Shown one piece after another: positions 26,663-34,712 of a stretch of DNA of 64,000 nt; position 1 is the stretch's first letter, and every line of letters begins with the position of its first letter. A program made the position numbers and the translations under genes. The DNA is from Roseiflexus castenholzii DSM 13941 (GTDB lineage: Bacteria > Chloroflexota > Chloroflexia > Chloroflexales > Roseiflexaceae), in contig NC_009767.1 in assembly GCF_000017805.1 (NCBI RefSeq), forward strand, positions 5,562,001-5,626,000, in the 5' to 3' direction. The notes under the pieces are model-generated. The model ran no database searches. It was not told the DNA's origin and was given only the letters and a program-made list of their open reading frames with translations.

Positions 26663-28180
26663 CTAGTGCAAGAAGTGGCGTCTTCCGGTGAACACCATCG
26701 CCATACCAAGCCGGTTGGCGGCAGCAATCACCTCGTCGTCGCGCACCGACCCGCCGGGCTGAATCACTGCCGTTGCTCCAGCCTCCGCCGCGATCTCGAC
26801 GCTATCGGGGAACGGGAAGAGCGCATCACTGGCAATGACCGACCCGGCGAGCGAGAGACCGGCATTCTGCGCCTTCCACACCGCCACCCGCGTACTATCG
26901 ACCCGGCTCATCTGCCCGGCGCCGATCCCCAGGGTGCGATCGGCAGCGGCAAAGACGATCGCATTCGACTTGACATGCTTCACGATCCGCCAGGCAAACT
27001 GTAGCGCAGCGCGTTCGGCATCGGTCGGCGTGCGCTGTGTCACCACCTCGAACGGTTCCTCATCAAGCGGCGCAAGGTCCGGCTCCTGCGCCAGGATGCC
27101 ACCCGGCACGCTATGGTATACCAGCCCGCGCGACTGCCCGACCGGGCGCAGAGCACGCATCAAACGCCGGTTTTTCTTCTTGCGCAGCAATGCCAGTGCA
27201 TCATCGGCGAAGGCGGGCGCAATGACGATCTCGGAGAAAATCTCGTCAATCGCCTGCGCCAACGGAAGATCGAGCATCTGGTTGACCGCGATAATACCGC
27301 CAAATGGCGCTTCCCGGTCGGTGGCGAACGCTTTCTCCCAGGCTTCGAGCGGCGTTGCGCCCACTCCCGCGCCACACGGATTCGTATGCTTGACAATCGC
27401 CAGCGCCGCGCCCGCTGCCGGGTCGAACTCCTCGATCAGCGACTGAGCCGCAGCAATATCGAGAATATTGATATACGACAACTCACGTCCGTGCAGTTGC
27501 TCGAAGAAGGCATGGAAATCACCGTAGAGCGCCGCGCGCTGATGCGGATTTTCGCCGTAACGCAGATCCTGCGCCTTACGAAACGCCAGTGGCAGTGTCT
27601 CCGGGAAGAGTTCCCCAGACAAATACCCCGCGATGGCGGCATCATACGCAGCAGTGTGAGCAAAGGCACGCGCTGCCAGGCGCCGCCGCAACTCTGGCGT
27701 CACCGTTTCGGTGCGCAACGCCGTCAGCACCGCGTCGTAGTCGTCGGGGCTGACCACCACCAGCACCGATGGGTGGTTCTTGGCGGCGGCGCGAACCATA
27801 GCAGGACCGCCGATGTCAATCTGTTCGATCGCTTCTGCAAGAGTGACATCGGGACGGGTGATCGTCTCACTAAAGGGATAGAGATTGACGACAACGAGAT
27901 CGATCGGCGCAATACCATGAACATCGAGCGCCGCCATATGGTCTGGATCATCGCGGCGCGCCAGAATGCCAGCGTGAATGGCGGGATGGAGCGTTTTCAC
28001 CCGCCCGCCAAGGATTTCGGGAAAACCCGTCACGTCACTGACCGGTCGAACTGGAACACCAGCCGTGGCAAGCGTTCGCGCCGTATGACCGGTCGAGATA
28101 ATCTCGAAGCCGAATTCGACGAGACCGGCGGCAAATGCTTCGATGCCACGCTTATCGGAAACGCTTACAAGCGCGCGCAC
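26663..28180 (-). CDS. purH: Bifunctional AICAR formyltransferase / IMP cyclohydrolase
   Basis: The last two steps of de novo IMP synthesis. The N-terminal cyclohydrolase (MGS-like) domain carries VSVSDKRGIEAFAAGLVEFG, ISTGHTARTLATAGVPV and GGRVKTLHPAIHAGILARRD. The formyltransferase domain has DLRYGENPHQRAALY, KHTNPCGAGVG and the terminal PGGSVRDDEVIAAAN. GTG 28180 follows GGAGG (in CAGTGGAGGCAGC) and gives 505 aa, close to the family norm. The frame upstream to 28537 is non-homologous leader. First gene of the purH-hisIE-kinase operon. Confidence 0.96.
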   Translation of the reverse strand: MRALVSVSDKRGIEAFAAGLVEFGFEIISTGHTARTLATAGVPVRPVSDVTGFPEILGGRVKTLHPAIHAGILARRDDPDHMAALDVHGIAPIDLVVVNLYPFSETITRPDVTLAEAIEQIDIGGPAMVRAAAKNHPSVLVVVSPDDYDAVLTALRTETVTPELRRRLAARAFAHTAAYDAAIAGYLSGELFPETLPLAFRKAQDLRYGENPHQRAALYGDFHAFFEQLHGRELSYINILDIAAAQSLIEEFDPAAGAALAIVKHTNPCGAGVGATPLEAWEKAFATDREAPFGGIIAVNQMLDLPLAQAIDEIFSEIVIAPAFADDALALLRKKKNRRLMRALRPVGQSRGLVYHSVPGGILAQEPDLAPLDEEPFEVVTQRTPTDAERAALQFAWRIVKHVKSNAIVFAAADRTLGIGAGQMSRVDSTRVAVWKAQNAGLSLAGSVIASDALFPFPDSVEIAAEAGATAVIQPGGSVRDDEVIAAANRLGMAMVFTGRRHFLH

Positions 28181-28250
28181 ACGCTGCCTCCACTGGTACA
28201 CACCTCGCGCCTGCTGTTTTGTGTGAACGCAGACGCACTCTTCAGTTTGT

Positions 28251-28259
28251 ATTGTACCA
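28251..28259 (-). promoter_or_regulatory. Possible extended -10 promoter for purH
   Basis: Minus strand TGG-TACAAT about 70 bases before GTG 28180. The gap 28181-28594 also holds a hairpin with CCAGGAAA/TTTCCTGG arms near 28341-28372. I saw no purine or ZTP riboswitch motif and no gene there. Confidence 0.35.
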
Positions 28260-28594
28260 CAGAGTACACGGCGCAGATTTTCTTGCACAGCGTCGCCTGG
28301 TTGAACGGCGAGCAATCGCGCAGGTCCAACCGCGAGAGACGTCCAGGAAAGACCGGTTTCCTGGCGTTTCCTTTGCGCCACTGAAACCAGGCGAGAACAT
28401 TGCAGGTGGAAAAGCAAAAGGGAGTGCGAGGCGCACAGCGTGAGACGAGAGGAGTCTGGAGCACACTGCGCACTTGGCGTCGGCTGTGCCTCTGTGCCGT
28501 TAAAAAACAGGTGCGAACCGGTCAGACGAAGGAGCAACAGGTGCGGAGGTGACAGATTATCATCGAAGGTTGCACATGGGACGCCGGTCGAACC

Positions 28595-29398
28595 TTAATC
28601 TCTGAACACCTGCCCGGCAAAGAGTCTCATGTGCGCAACAGGCTCTCGAACACGCCCTTCGCCGAACGCGCGGATTGCTGATGCTTCGAAGAGATTGAGC
28701 GCTGAAGCGACCTGTTCAGGCGTTGCCGTATCCTGGTCATGGATGCCGGCGCGCACATACGCCTCAACCAGCAAGGCGCGCGCAGAGGGACCGAGCGCCT
28801 CCAGGACAATACGTTCAAGTTCAGGGAACAACGAGTCGGTCAGGTTCGTATCACGTTTTTCGACCAGGCCGCTTTCGAGCAGGCGGTTCAGAATCTCGCA
28901 CGTGCGCGCCTCGCCCAAACCGCTCCGTTGGGCAATATACCCGACCGTATTCTTCCCATTCACCATCGTCAGCACACGCCACTCATCAGGTTCCAGGCTA
29001 ATCTCGCTGCCGGTAGACGCCGGGTTGGGCACAAGGCGCAGGATTGTATTCATGGAAAGCGTTGGTTCCGGCGCATGCGCCATTGCCTCCTGGCGCATAA
29101 TGCCTTCCATGATAATCATATTATTGCTCTGGGTGATCGTCGGCTTATCGAGCGTCACATCTTCGTGAAAGCGGAAGGGACCGGACGTCAGCGTGAAGAA
29201 CGTATACGCCGCCTCGAGGGGGGGCAACGACCCCAGGCGGGCGCCAATAATGCGGCCATCGCGGAAATAGAGCCATCCGTCGATCTCTTGCGCGCCGCGT
29301 TTTCCCTGGAGATGCACCGCGCCCGACTTATTGCTCAACTCGATCAACTGAATAATATCGGTCAGCGAAAACTCGCTTAGATCGCCTGCGAGTGCCAT
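28595..29398 (-). CDS. DUF4388 (PATAN-like) domain protein
   Basis: A 267-aa protein. The N-terminal DUF4388 region (ALAGDLSEFSLTDIIQLIEL, GAVHLQGKRG, GWLYFRDGRIIGARLGSLPP) is followed by a middle winged-helix-like block (LEPDEWRVLTMVNGKNTVGY, LGEARTCEILNRLLESGLVE) and a helical C-terminus. DUF4388/PATAN proteins act in gliding, twitching and two-component pathways as adaptors. ATG 29398 (MALAGDL) has GGTGGGAG just before it; a GTG nine bases upstream is an alternative. Third in order after the roadblock and MglA genes on this strand, with a 59-base gap, probably one operon. Confidence 0.8.
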   Translation of the reverse strand: MALAGDLSEFSLTDIIQLIELSNKSGAVHLQGKRGAQEIDGWLYFRDGRIIGARLGSLPPLEAAYTFFTLTSGPFRFHEDVTLDKPTITQSNNMIIMEGIMRQEAMAHAPEPTLSMNTILRLVPNPASTGSEISLEPDEWRVLTMVNGKNTVGYIAQRSGLGEARTCEILNRLLESGLVEKRDTNLTDSLFPELERIVLEALGPSARALLVEAYVRAGIHDQDTATPEQVASALNLFEASAIRAFGEGRVREPVAHMRLFAGQVFRD

Positions 29399-29457
29399 GG
29401 CTCCCACCCCGGACGCAAAAATCCGAAAGGCGCATAACCTTCAGAAATCTGCGCGCA

Positions 29458-30033
29458 CTACAGTTTGCTGATCACCAGTTTACTGATCGCCTTCAACGTA
29501 TCGAACACCCCGGCGCCACTGGTTGCCGTCGCTTCGAATCGTTGCCACCCCAGCGTATTCAGGTACTTATCGAGCGTAGCGACCGGAAGCGCACCGGGCA
29601 CATCGCGCTTATTGTACTGCAAAACAACCGGAAAATCCTGGAAACGCTTATTCTGCCGCGTAATATTAACAGCAAGTTCACGAAGGCTGCGAATATTCTC
29701 CTCAAGCTTGTGCTTTTGCGAGTCCGCAACAAACACGACGCCATCGGCGCCGCTCAGCACTGCGACGCGCGTGCGCTCATACAGCACCTGACCGGGCACC
29801 GTGTAGAGATGAAAGCGCGTCTGGAACCCACGCACCTTCCCAAGGTCGAGCGGCAGAAAGTCGAAGAACAGCGTGCGTTCCGTCTCCGTCGCAATAGACA
29901 ACAACTCCCCTTTCGTTTCTTTGGGGACCTGGCTATGGATATACTGCAGGTTGCTGGTCTTCCCGCTCATGCCAGGTCCGTAGTACACGATCTTGCAATG
30001 GATCTCGCGCGCAGCAACGTTGATCAGAGCCAT
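29458..30033 (-). CDS. mglA: MglA-like Ras-family GTPase (gliding/polarity switch)
   Basis: A 191-aa small GTPase. P-loop YYGPGMSGKTSNLQYIH (residues about 17-33), the LYTVPGQVLYERTRVAVLSG block in place of the Ras DTAGQ, VVLQYNKRD as the guanine-specificity motif, and FEATATSGAGVFDTLKAISK. This matches bacterial MglA, which sets cell polarity and drives gliding or pilus motility in other phyla. MALINVAAREIHCKI at 30033 is the natural start; an in-frame start 48 bases upstream is less likely. It follows the roadblock gene, its expected GTPase-activating partner. Confidence 0.92.
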   Translation of the reverse strand: MALINVAAREIHCKIVYYGPGMSGKTSNLQYIHSQVPKETKGELLSIATETERTLFFDFLPLDLGKVRGFQTRFHLYTVPGQVLYERTRVAVLSGADGVVFVADSQKHKLEENIRSLRELAVNITRQNKRFQDFPVVLQYNKRDVPGALPVATLDKYLNTLGWQRFEATATSGAGVFDTLKAISKLVISKL

Positions 30034-30095
30034 AGGTCCTCTCGTCTGCATTCCGGCAGCCGCGCCATATTGCGCACACACGCAGCAGTAGCCGA

Positions 30096-30590
30096 CTAGT
30101 CGCGGAACAGGAGGTCAATCGTATCTTCCATCGAAGTGCGGAACGACGAGCCGAGCACATCGTCGCGCGCCTTTTGTTGTTCGCGCACACGCTCGAGAAC
30201 CACACTCAAATCATCGGTGGCTTTCTTCGTCAGCACCTTCACCAGACCGATGTGCGTTCCCTTGTTGAAGATAATGCACAGTATCCACTGATCTTCGATC
30301 AGCGAAATGAAGATATTCTCGCGCACACCCTGCGTAAACAACTGGCGGAAGTCCTTCTCGCGCAACAGCTTGGCCACCTCGCGCGAGGAAGCAAACGTGC
30401 CGGCGATCAACGCTCCCAGGGCGGTAATATCCTGGCGTGCAGCGTCGCCCTGTGCCGTGATCACCTGGCCACTCTTATCGAGAAGCAAGACGTAATTGCC
30501 ACCGGTATCTTCGGCAAGGCGCACCAGGCATTCTTCGATGACTTTGATCTCTTCGGCTGGAACGATCTGACTCGTAAGTTGTGGATCCAT
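30096..30590 (-). CDS. Roadblock/LC7 protein (MglB-like)
   Basis: A 164-aa Roadblock/LC7-fold protein. VIEECLVRLAEDTGGNYVLL, LLDKSGQVITAQGDAARQDI, LGALIAGTFASSREVAKLLR and NIFISLIEDQWILCIIFNKG follow the family beta-alpha layout, then a charged C-terminal tail. MglB-type dimers stimulate GTP hydrolysis by MglA. ATG 30590 has GGAG upstream; the in-frame leader to 30650 is not conserved-looking. It heads the roadblock-MglA-DUF4388 cluster and has an extended -10 promoter at 30668-30676. Confidence 0.87.
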   Translation of the reverse strand: MDPQLTSQIVPAEEIKVIEECLVRLAEDTGGNYVLLLDKSGQVITAQGDAARQDITALGALIAGTFASSREVAKLLREKDFRQLFTQGVRENIFISLIEDQWILCIIFNKGTHIGLVKVLTKKATDDLSVVLERVREQQKARDDVLGSSFRTSMEDTIDLLFRD

Positions 30591-30667
30591 GCGGCTCTCC
30601 ACTCTGCGTGCGGCGGCTTGCACCGGGACAGGCATGTGCAGACTGTGCACCCGCCCTACCTTCCGCT

Positions 30668-30676
30668 ATTATAGCA
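30668..30676 (-). promoter_or_regulatory. Extended -10 promoter of the roadblock-mglA cluster
   Basis: Minus strand TGC-TATAAT about 78 bases before ATG 30590. No clear -35 hexamer. Confidence 0.55.
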
Positions 30677-30834
30677 TACCGCTTGTATCGCAGACGGACC
30701 GCTGCGCCTGCTGCCATGCACGGACGCGCGGCGCGTCTGCTGCAGTCTATTCCCCATTATACTACACTGTTGCATACCGGAACGTGATCGAAGCAGTAGC
30801 GACGTGATTGCAGCATCGCTACATTTGGCGCGTT

Positions 30835-31136
30835 ATACCAATGACGATTGACGATGCCGCATGCTTGTCATTCCGAGCGCAGCGACTGGTCATTCCGAGC
30901 GCAGCGACTGGTCATTCCGAGCGCAGCGACTGGTCATTCCGAGCGCAGCGACTGGTCATTCCGAGCGCAGCGACTGGTCATTCCGAGCGCAGCGACTGGT
31001 CATTCCGAGCGCAGCGACTGGTCATTCCGAGCGCAGCGACTGGTCATTCCGAGCGCAGCGAGGAATCTAAGCGGGTCGCGCAAGACCCTCGCGCTGATCG
31101 GGGTGACCATGCCGGATGTTCGCAGGTCATTGGTAT
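30835..31136 (+). mobile_element. MITE-like element, copy G, with nine 22-bp units
   Basis: Ends ATACCAATGAC (30835-30845) and GTCATTGGTAT (31126-31136). Nine units of 22 bp start at 30867, 30889, 30911, 30933, 30955, 30977, 30999, 31021 and 31043; eight are essentially identical (GTCATTCCGAGCGCAGCGAC plus TG) and the last ends AGGAATC. The right end shares its last base with the TAA stop of the HTH gene. The open frames across this array are artefacts of the 22-bp repeats. Confidence 0.88.
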
Positions 31137-31420
31137 TACGCTTCGCTCTCATTGCGCTCACGTTCTTTGGGAGGGCGCCCTGTCCGAATATTGCGCAGCG
31201 ATTGGATGGTGGCTGCCAGCGCCCGATCCGCCCACCCGTAGATCGTCGGGCGACTTTTACGCAGATCTTCAGCAATCTGAGTGACGTTGGTGCGGTACTC
31301 GGGATCGAACGTCGCCAGATTGATGCGCGCCGATGCAACGATCTGTAAAATCTCTTCCTCACTCAGGTCGTGTTCGCGGATGAGTTTCCTGGCTCGCTTG
31401 CTGCTCAGATCGAGTCGCAT
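31136..31420 (-). CDS. Small helix-turn-helix domain protein
   Basis: A 94-aa basic protein, MRLDLSSKRARKLIREHDLS then EEEILQIVASARINLATFDP and VTQIAEDLRKSRPTIYGWAD. The last block looks like an HTH with recognition helix SRPTIYGWADRAL. It may be the DNA-binding part of a lost transposase or a stand-alone regulator; I cannot tell which. The stop codon TAA abuts MITE copy G. Minus-strand TGCTATGAT at 31498-31506 could be its promoter. Confidence 0.6.
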   Translation of the reverse strand: MRLDLSSKRARKLIREHDLSEEEILQIVASARINLATFDPEYRTNVTQIAEDLRKSRPTIYGWADRALAATIQSLRNIRTGRPPKERERNESEA

Positions 31421-31671
31421 AGATGCGCACCTTTACGCTCGCGCCCTGTATCCATACGCTGGCGGGCAGGCTCGTGACGAATGGTTTGTATACTGTGATC
31501 ATAGCATGAGGAAAACCGGATGTCCAGTGCTCTTTGTAAACAGTAATTGCCCGATCACCCGATGTCTGACGATGCGATAGAGCCTATCAGGTCGCGGCTC
31601 ATGCCATGTCGCTTCGCCATGAAAATCACGTCGAAACGTGACGACATGTAAGGATTAACAGACTGTCGCGC

Positions 31672-31713
31672 TTTAATAAAACCTGCCCGCCAGCATGCCA
31701 TGCTGGCGGGCAG
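31672..31713 (-). terminator. Strong intrinsic terminator of the Hsp20 gene
   Basis: CTGCCCGCCAGCATG (31683-31697) and CATGCTGGCGGGCAG (31699-31713) are perfect 15-base arms around one base. On the minus strand the hairpin is followed by GTTTTATTAAAG. It lies 28 bases past the hsp20 stop. The rest of 31421-31671 holds no gene. Confidence 0.9.
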
Positions 31714-31741
31714 AGGTCAGCGGTATCCTGCTCTGGCGGTA

Positions 31742-32185
31742 TCAGTTGCTCGTCGGGTTGATCAGAATCCGGCGCGGCTTGACCTCCTCAGCCTTAGGGA
31801 TCTCCAGGCGCAGGACGCCATTATTCAGCGTCGCTTTGATGGCATCAGCCTTGACTGAGCGCGGCAGGGCAACCTGGCGCTGGAAGGCGCCGTAACGCCG
31901 CTCGATGCGATGATAGTTGCGCTTCGTCTCCTGCGACTCTTGCTTGATTTCGCCCTTGATCGTCAGCAGGTTGTTCTCAACCGTCACCTCCAGGTCTTCA
32001 GGCTTGAGCCCAGGCACCGCCGCCTCGACCAGATAGGCGTCCTCGGTTTCGCTCAGGTCGAGCGCCGGAACGAAACCACCCCGCGCCAGATCGGGGCGCA
32101 CGAAGCTTTCCTCGAACAACTGATTCATCGCCTCACGCAGGGTCATCATTTCCTGGAAGGGATCCCAGCGAGTCAGGTTTGTCAT
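31742..32185 (-). CDS. Hsp20/alpha-crystallin small heat-shock protein
   Basis: A 147-aa ATP-independent chaperone that holds unfolding proteins. The N-terminal WDPFQEMMTLREAMNQLFEE, alpha-crystallin domain (VPGLKPEDLEVTVENNLLTI, RIERRYGAFQRQVALPRSVK, ATLNNGVLRLEIPKAEE) and the C-terminal RRILINP (I-x-I motif) are all present. ATG follows an AAAAAAGGAGG site. A -10-like TATACT sits on the minus strand near 32261-32270. No CIRCE element is seen. Confidence 0.95.
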   Translation of the reverse strand: MTNLTRWDPFQEMMTLREAMNQLFEESFVRPDLARGGFVPALDLSETEDAYLVEAAVPGLKPEDLEVTVENNLLTIKGEIKQESQETKRNYHRIERRYGAFQRQVALPRSVKADAIKATLNNGVLRLEIPKAEEVKPRRILINPTSN

Positions 32186-32308
32186 GGCGTTATCCTCCTT
32201 TTTTCCACATCTCCTGGATTACGTTGCGGGATGTGTTGTTGTTTTCTTGCTTCCGTTGAGCAGTATAGGCGATGTGTGTTAGAATGCCGTCTATGGAGCA
32301 TTAGAACG

Positions 32309-33979
32309 ATGTTAGACCGGTATGATCAACAGTTGCGGCAGCTTGAGTCGCTGCTGCGCGTCAGTCGCGCGATCACGGCGCAGCTCGATCTCACCAGTGT
32401 GCTCAATCTGGTCATCGAGGCGGCGGTCGATTTGCTTGCCGGCAGCTCCGGCTTGATTGCCCTGCGCGATGATGATGGCACGACGCGCATTTATGCGGCG
32501 TATGGACTGGCGCGCGAAATCTGGCCCGTGTTCGACGACCTGCTGGCGACGCCGCTTAGCGATCAGCAGGCGCTGGTGCATCGCCTGCGCGAAGCAGGCG
32601 CCAGCATCGGGCTGCCATTACGGCATGTCAGCGCGTTACCGCTGATGTTTCGCGGCGCGACGGTCGGGGTGATCTATGTCTTTCGCGCTGCGCTGAACGT
32701 CGAGTTTACTGCCGAAGAACATCAACTCCTGACCGCATTCGCCGATCAGGCGGCGATTGCGGTCTCGAATGCACGCCTGTTCCAGAGCGTCTTGCGTGAG
32801 AAACAACATCTTGATGCGCTGATCGAGAACAGCGCCGACGGCGTGATGATCCTCGATGAGCGCTGGCGCATTGCCACATTCAACCGTGCAATGGAACTGC
32901 TGACCGGTTGGAGCCGTGAGGAGGCGATCGGGCGCCCGTGCGCCGAGGTGCTGGCTATCCACACGCCGCAAGGCGCCAATCTCTGCCTTACCGATTGCCC
33001 GTTGCAACGGCAACCGTTCGAGCCTAATCCGGTCGCCGAGGGGTGGATCACCACACGGGACGGACGGCGTCTCTACATCCAGAGTCGCTACGCAGCACAA
33101 CGCAGCCCGCAGGGCGCGTTTCTTGGCGCCATCGCCAACGTGCGTGATGTCACCGAGCAGAAGATCGAAGCTGAGATGCAGAACACCTTCATTTCAGTCA
33201 TCTCGCACGAATTGCGCACACCGGTCAGCATTATTAAAGGATACGCCGAGACGCTGGCGCGCCAGGATGCGGCATGGGACGCAGCGACTCTCCGTGAAGG
33301 ACTGGCCGTTATCATCGAAGAGGCGGATCGCCTGGCGCAGCAGATCAACACGCTGCTGGAAGCCTCCCGTTTACAGACCGACAGTATGCGCCTCGAGTTG
33401 AGCGACTGGTCGGTACGCCCTCTGGTGGAGCGCGTGGTCGAACGCTTCGCACCACAGGCAGGCGACCGGTTCACGTTCCAGATCGACATTCCCGACGACT
33501 TTCCGCCAGTCCATGCCGATTATGAGCGGACCCGCACCGTGGTGGAGAATCTGATCAGCAACGCGATTAAGTACAGCCCGAACGGTGGGTTGATACGCAT
33601 CACGGCGCGGGTGAGCGGCGATTTTGCGATTATCTCGGTGAGCGATCAGGGTATTGGCATACCGCTCGAAGAGCAGAAAAAACTCTTTCGCCGCTTCTAT
33701 CGCGTCGATAACCGCCTGCGGCGTGAAACGCAAGGAGCAGGATTGGGGTTGTTCCTGTCGCGCGTTATTGTTGAAGCGCAGGGTGGGCGAATCTGGGTCG
33801 ATAGCCGACCGGGGCGCGGGTCGCGCTTTTCGTTTACTGTGCCGCTGGCAACGCCAATGCTGAGCGATCAGATGGCGTCGGGTGAGATCGAAACTGCCAC
33901 ATCTGTCGATCATCCTGAGTCAACCGTAGTAACGCTTCCACGGATGGAACCGCCGCTGCTCGAGGATCATGAACGTTAA
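32309..33979 (+). CDS. GAF-PAS sensor histidine kinase
   Basis: A 556-aa soluble kinase. A GAF domain spans about residues 20-165 (LDLTSVLNLVIEAAVDLLAG, FTAEEHQLLTAFADQAAIAV). A PAS domain follows at about 175-285 (LIENSADGVMILDERWRIAT, NVRDVTEQK). Then come HisKA with FISVISHELRTPVSIIKGYA (phosphoacceptor His) and HATPase_c with NLISNAIKYSPNGG, ISVSDQGIGIP and GAGLGLFLSRVIVEAQGG. ATG 32309 is followed directly by the conserved coiled start; the open frame upstream overlaps the hsp20 gene on the other strand. The response-regulator gene follows and the two may overlap slightly. Confidence 0.92.
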   Translation: MLDRYDQQLRQLESLLRVSRAITAQLDLTSVLNLVIEAAVDLLAGSSGLIALRDDDGTTRIYAAYGLAREIWPVFDDLLATPLSDQQALVHRLREAGASIGLPLRHVSALPLMFRGATVGVIYVFRAALNVEFTAEEHQLLTAFADQAAIAVSNARLFQSVLREKQHLDALIENSADGVMILDERWRIATFNRAMELLTGWSREEAIGRPCAEVLAIHTPQGANLCLTDCPLQRQPFEPNPVAEGWITTRDGRRLYIQSRYAAQRSPQGAFLGAIANVRDVTEQKIEAEMQNTFISVISHELRTPVSIIKGYAETLARQDAAWDAATLREGLAVIIEEADRLAQQINTLLEASRLQTDSMRLELSDWSVRPLVERVVERFAPQAGDRFTFQIDIPDDFPPVHADYERTRTVVENLISNAIKYSPNGGLIRITARVSGDFAIISVSDQGIGIPLEEQKKLFRRFYRVDNRLRRETQGAGLGLFLSRVIVEAQGGRIWVDSRPGRGSRFSFTVPLATPMLSDQMASGEIETATSVDHPESTVVTLPRMEPPLLEDHER

Positions 33980-33992
33980 GGAAAGTACGCAG

Positions 33993-34712
33993 ATGTCAGA
34001 ACTCAAAGACAAGCTGATCCTCGTCGTCGACGACGAGCCGCGCATGGTCAACTTTATGCGCATGAACCTGGAACTCGAAGGATGCCGGGTGGTCAGCGCC
34101 TCGAACGGGCGCGAAGCGCTGGAAAAGGTGCGCGACGAGATGCCCGACGTGGTGTTGCTCGATATTATGATGCCGGTGATGGATGGCTTTGAAACACTGC
34201 GCCGATTGCGACAGGCATCATCGGTGCCGGTGCTGGTACTGACAGCGAAAGATGACGAAGAGGATCGCATCAAAGGGCTGGAACTGGGCGCCGACGATTA
34301 TATCGGCAAACCGTTCAGTCACCGGGAACTGGTCAGTCGCATTCGCGCGGTTCTACGGCGCCACTACACCCCGCCGCCGGCGCCACAGACGCTGGTCAAG
34401 GTCGATGATCGGCTCCAGATCGATTTCGCCCGGCGCGAGGTGCTGGTCAATGGCGAACGGGTCAACCTGCGCCCGACGGAGTACCGGCTGCTGTACCACC
34501 TGGTGCAAAATGCGGGGTATGTGATGACCCACGAGCAACTGTTGAGTAAGGTGTGGGGACCTGAGTATCGCGACGAGACGCATTATTTGAGACTATACAT
34601 CACCTATCTGCGGCAGAAGATCGAGGAAGACCCGGCAAATCCAAAATATATCCTGACCGAACGCGGCATCGGGTATCGTTTCGTCGATTTCAAGCGCGAG
34701 GGGCACGGATGA
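33993..34712 (+). CDS. OmpR/PhoB-family response regulator
   Basis: A 239-aa two-component regulator. The receiver domain has LVVDDEPRM (acidic pocket), VVLLDIMMPVMDG (phospho-Asp), VLTAKDDEED (Thr) and YIGKPFSH (Lys). The C-terminal winged helix has LRPTEYRLLYHLVQNAGYVM, EQLLSKVWGPEYRDETHYLR and ERGIGYRF. It is the likely partner of the kinase just upstream. ATG 33993 has AAGGA nine bases ahead; ATG 33969 inside the kinase stop region is the alternative. Confidence 0.93.
   Translation: MSELKDKLILVVDDEPRMVNFMRMNLELEGCRVVSASNGREALEKVRDEMPDVVLLDIMMPVMDGFETLRRLRQASSVPVLVLTAKDDEEDRIKGLELGADDYIGKPFSHRELVSRIRAVLRRHYTPPPAPQTLVKVDDRLQIDFARREVLVNGERVNLRPTEYRLLYHLVQNAGYVMTHEQLLSKVWGPEYRDETHYLRLYITYLRQKIEEDPANPKYILTERGIGYRFVDFKREGHG

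Noticed and set aside
27113..28384. 423-aa plus-strand frame opposite purH
   Set aside because: Antisense shadow of purH; the sense strand has all purH motifs.
28181..28594. Purine or ZTP riboswitch before purH
   Set aside because: No conserved pseudoknot core of the ZTP motif and no purine-riboswitch junction is recognisable; only simple hairpins are seen.
30848..31348. Repetitive protein of about 166 aa spanning the 22-bp array
   Set aside because: 22-bp units shift frame every repeat, so several frames stay open by periodicity. They lie inside a MITE-like element with no ribosome-binding site.
31136..31420. Complete transposase that could mobilise the MITE-like elements
   Set aside because: The product is only 94 aa with one HTH and no DDE or other catalytic region. 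At most it is a fragment or a stand-alone regulator.
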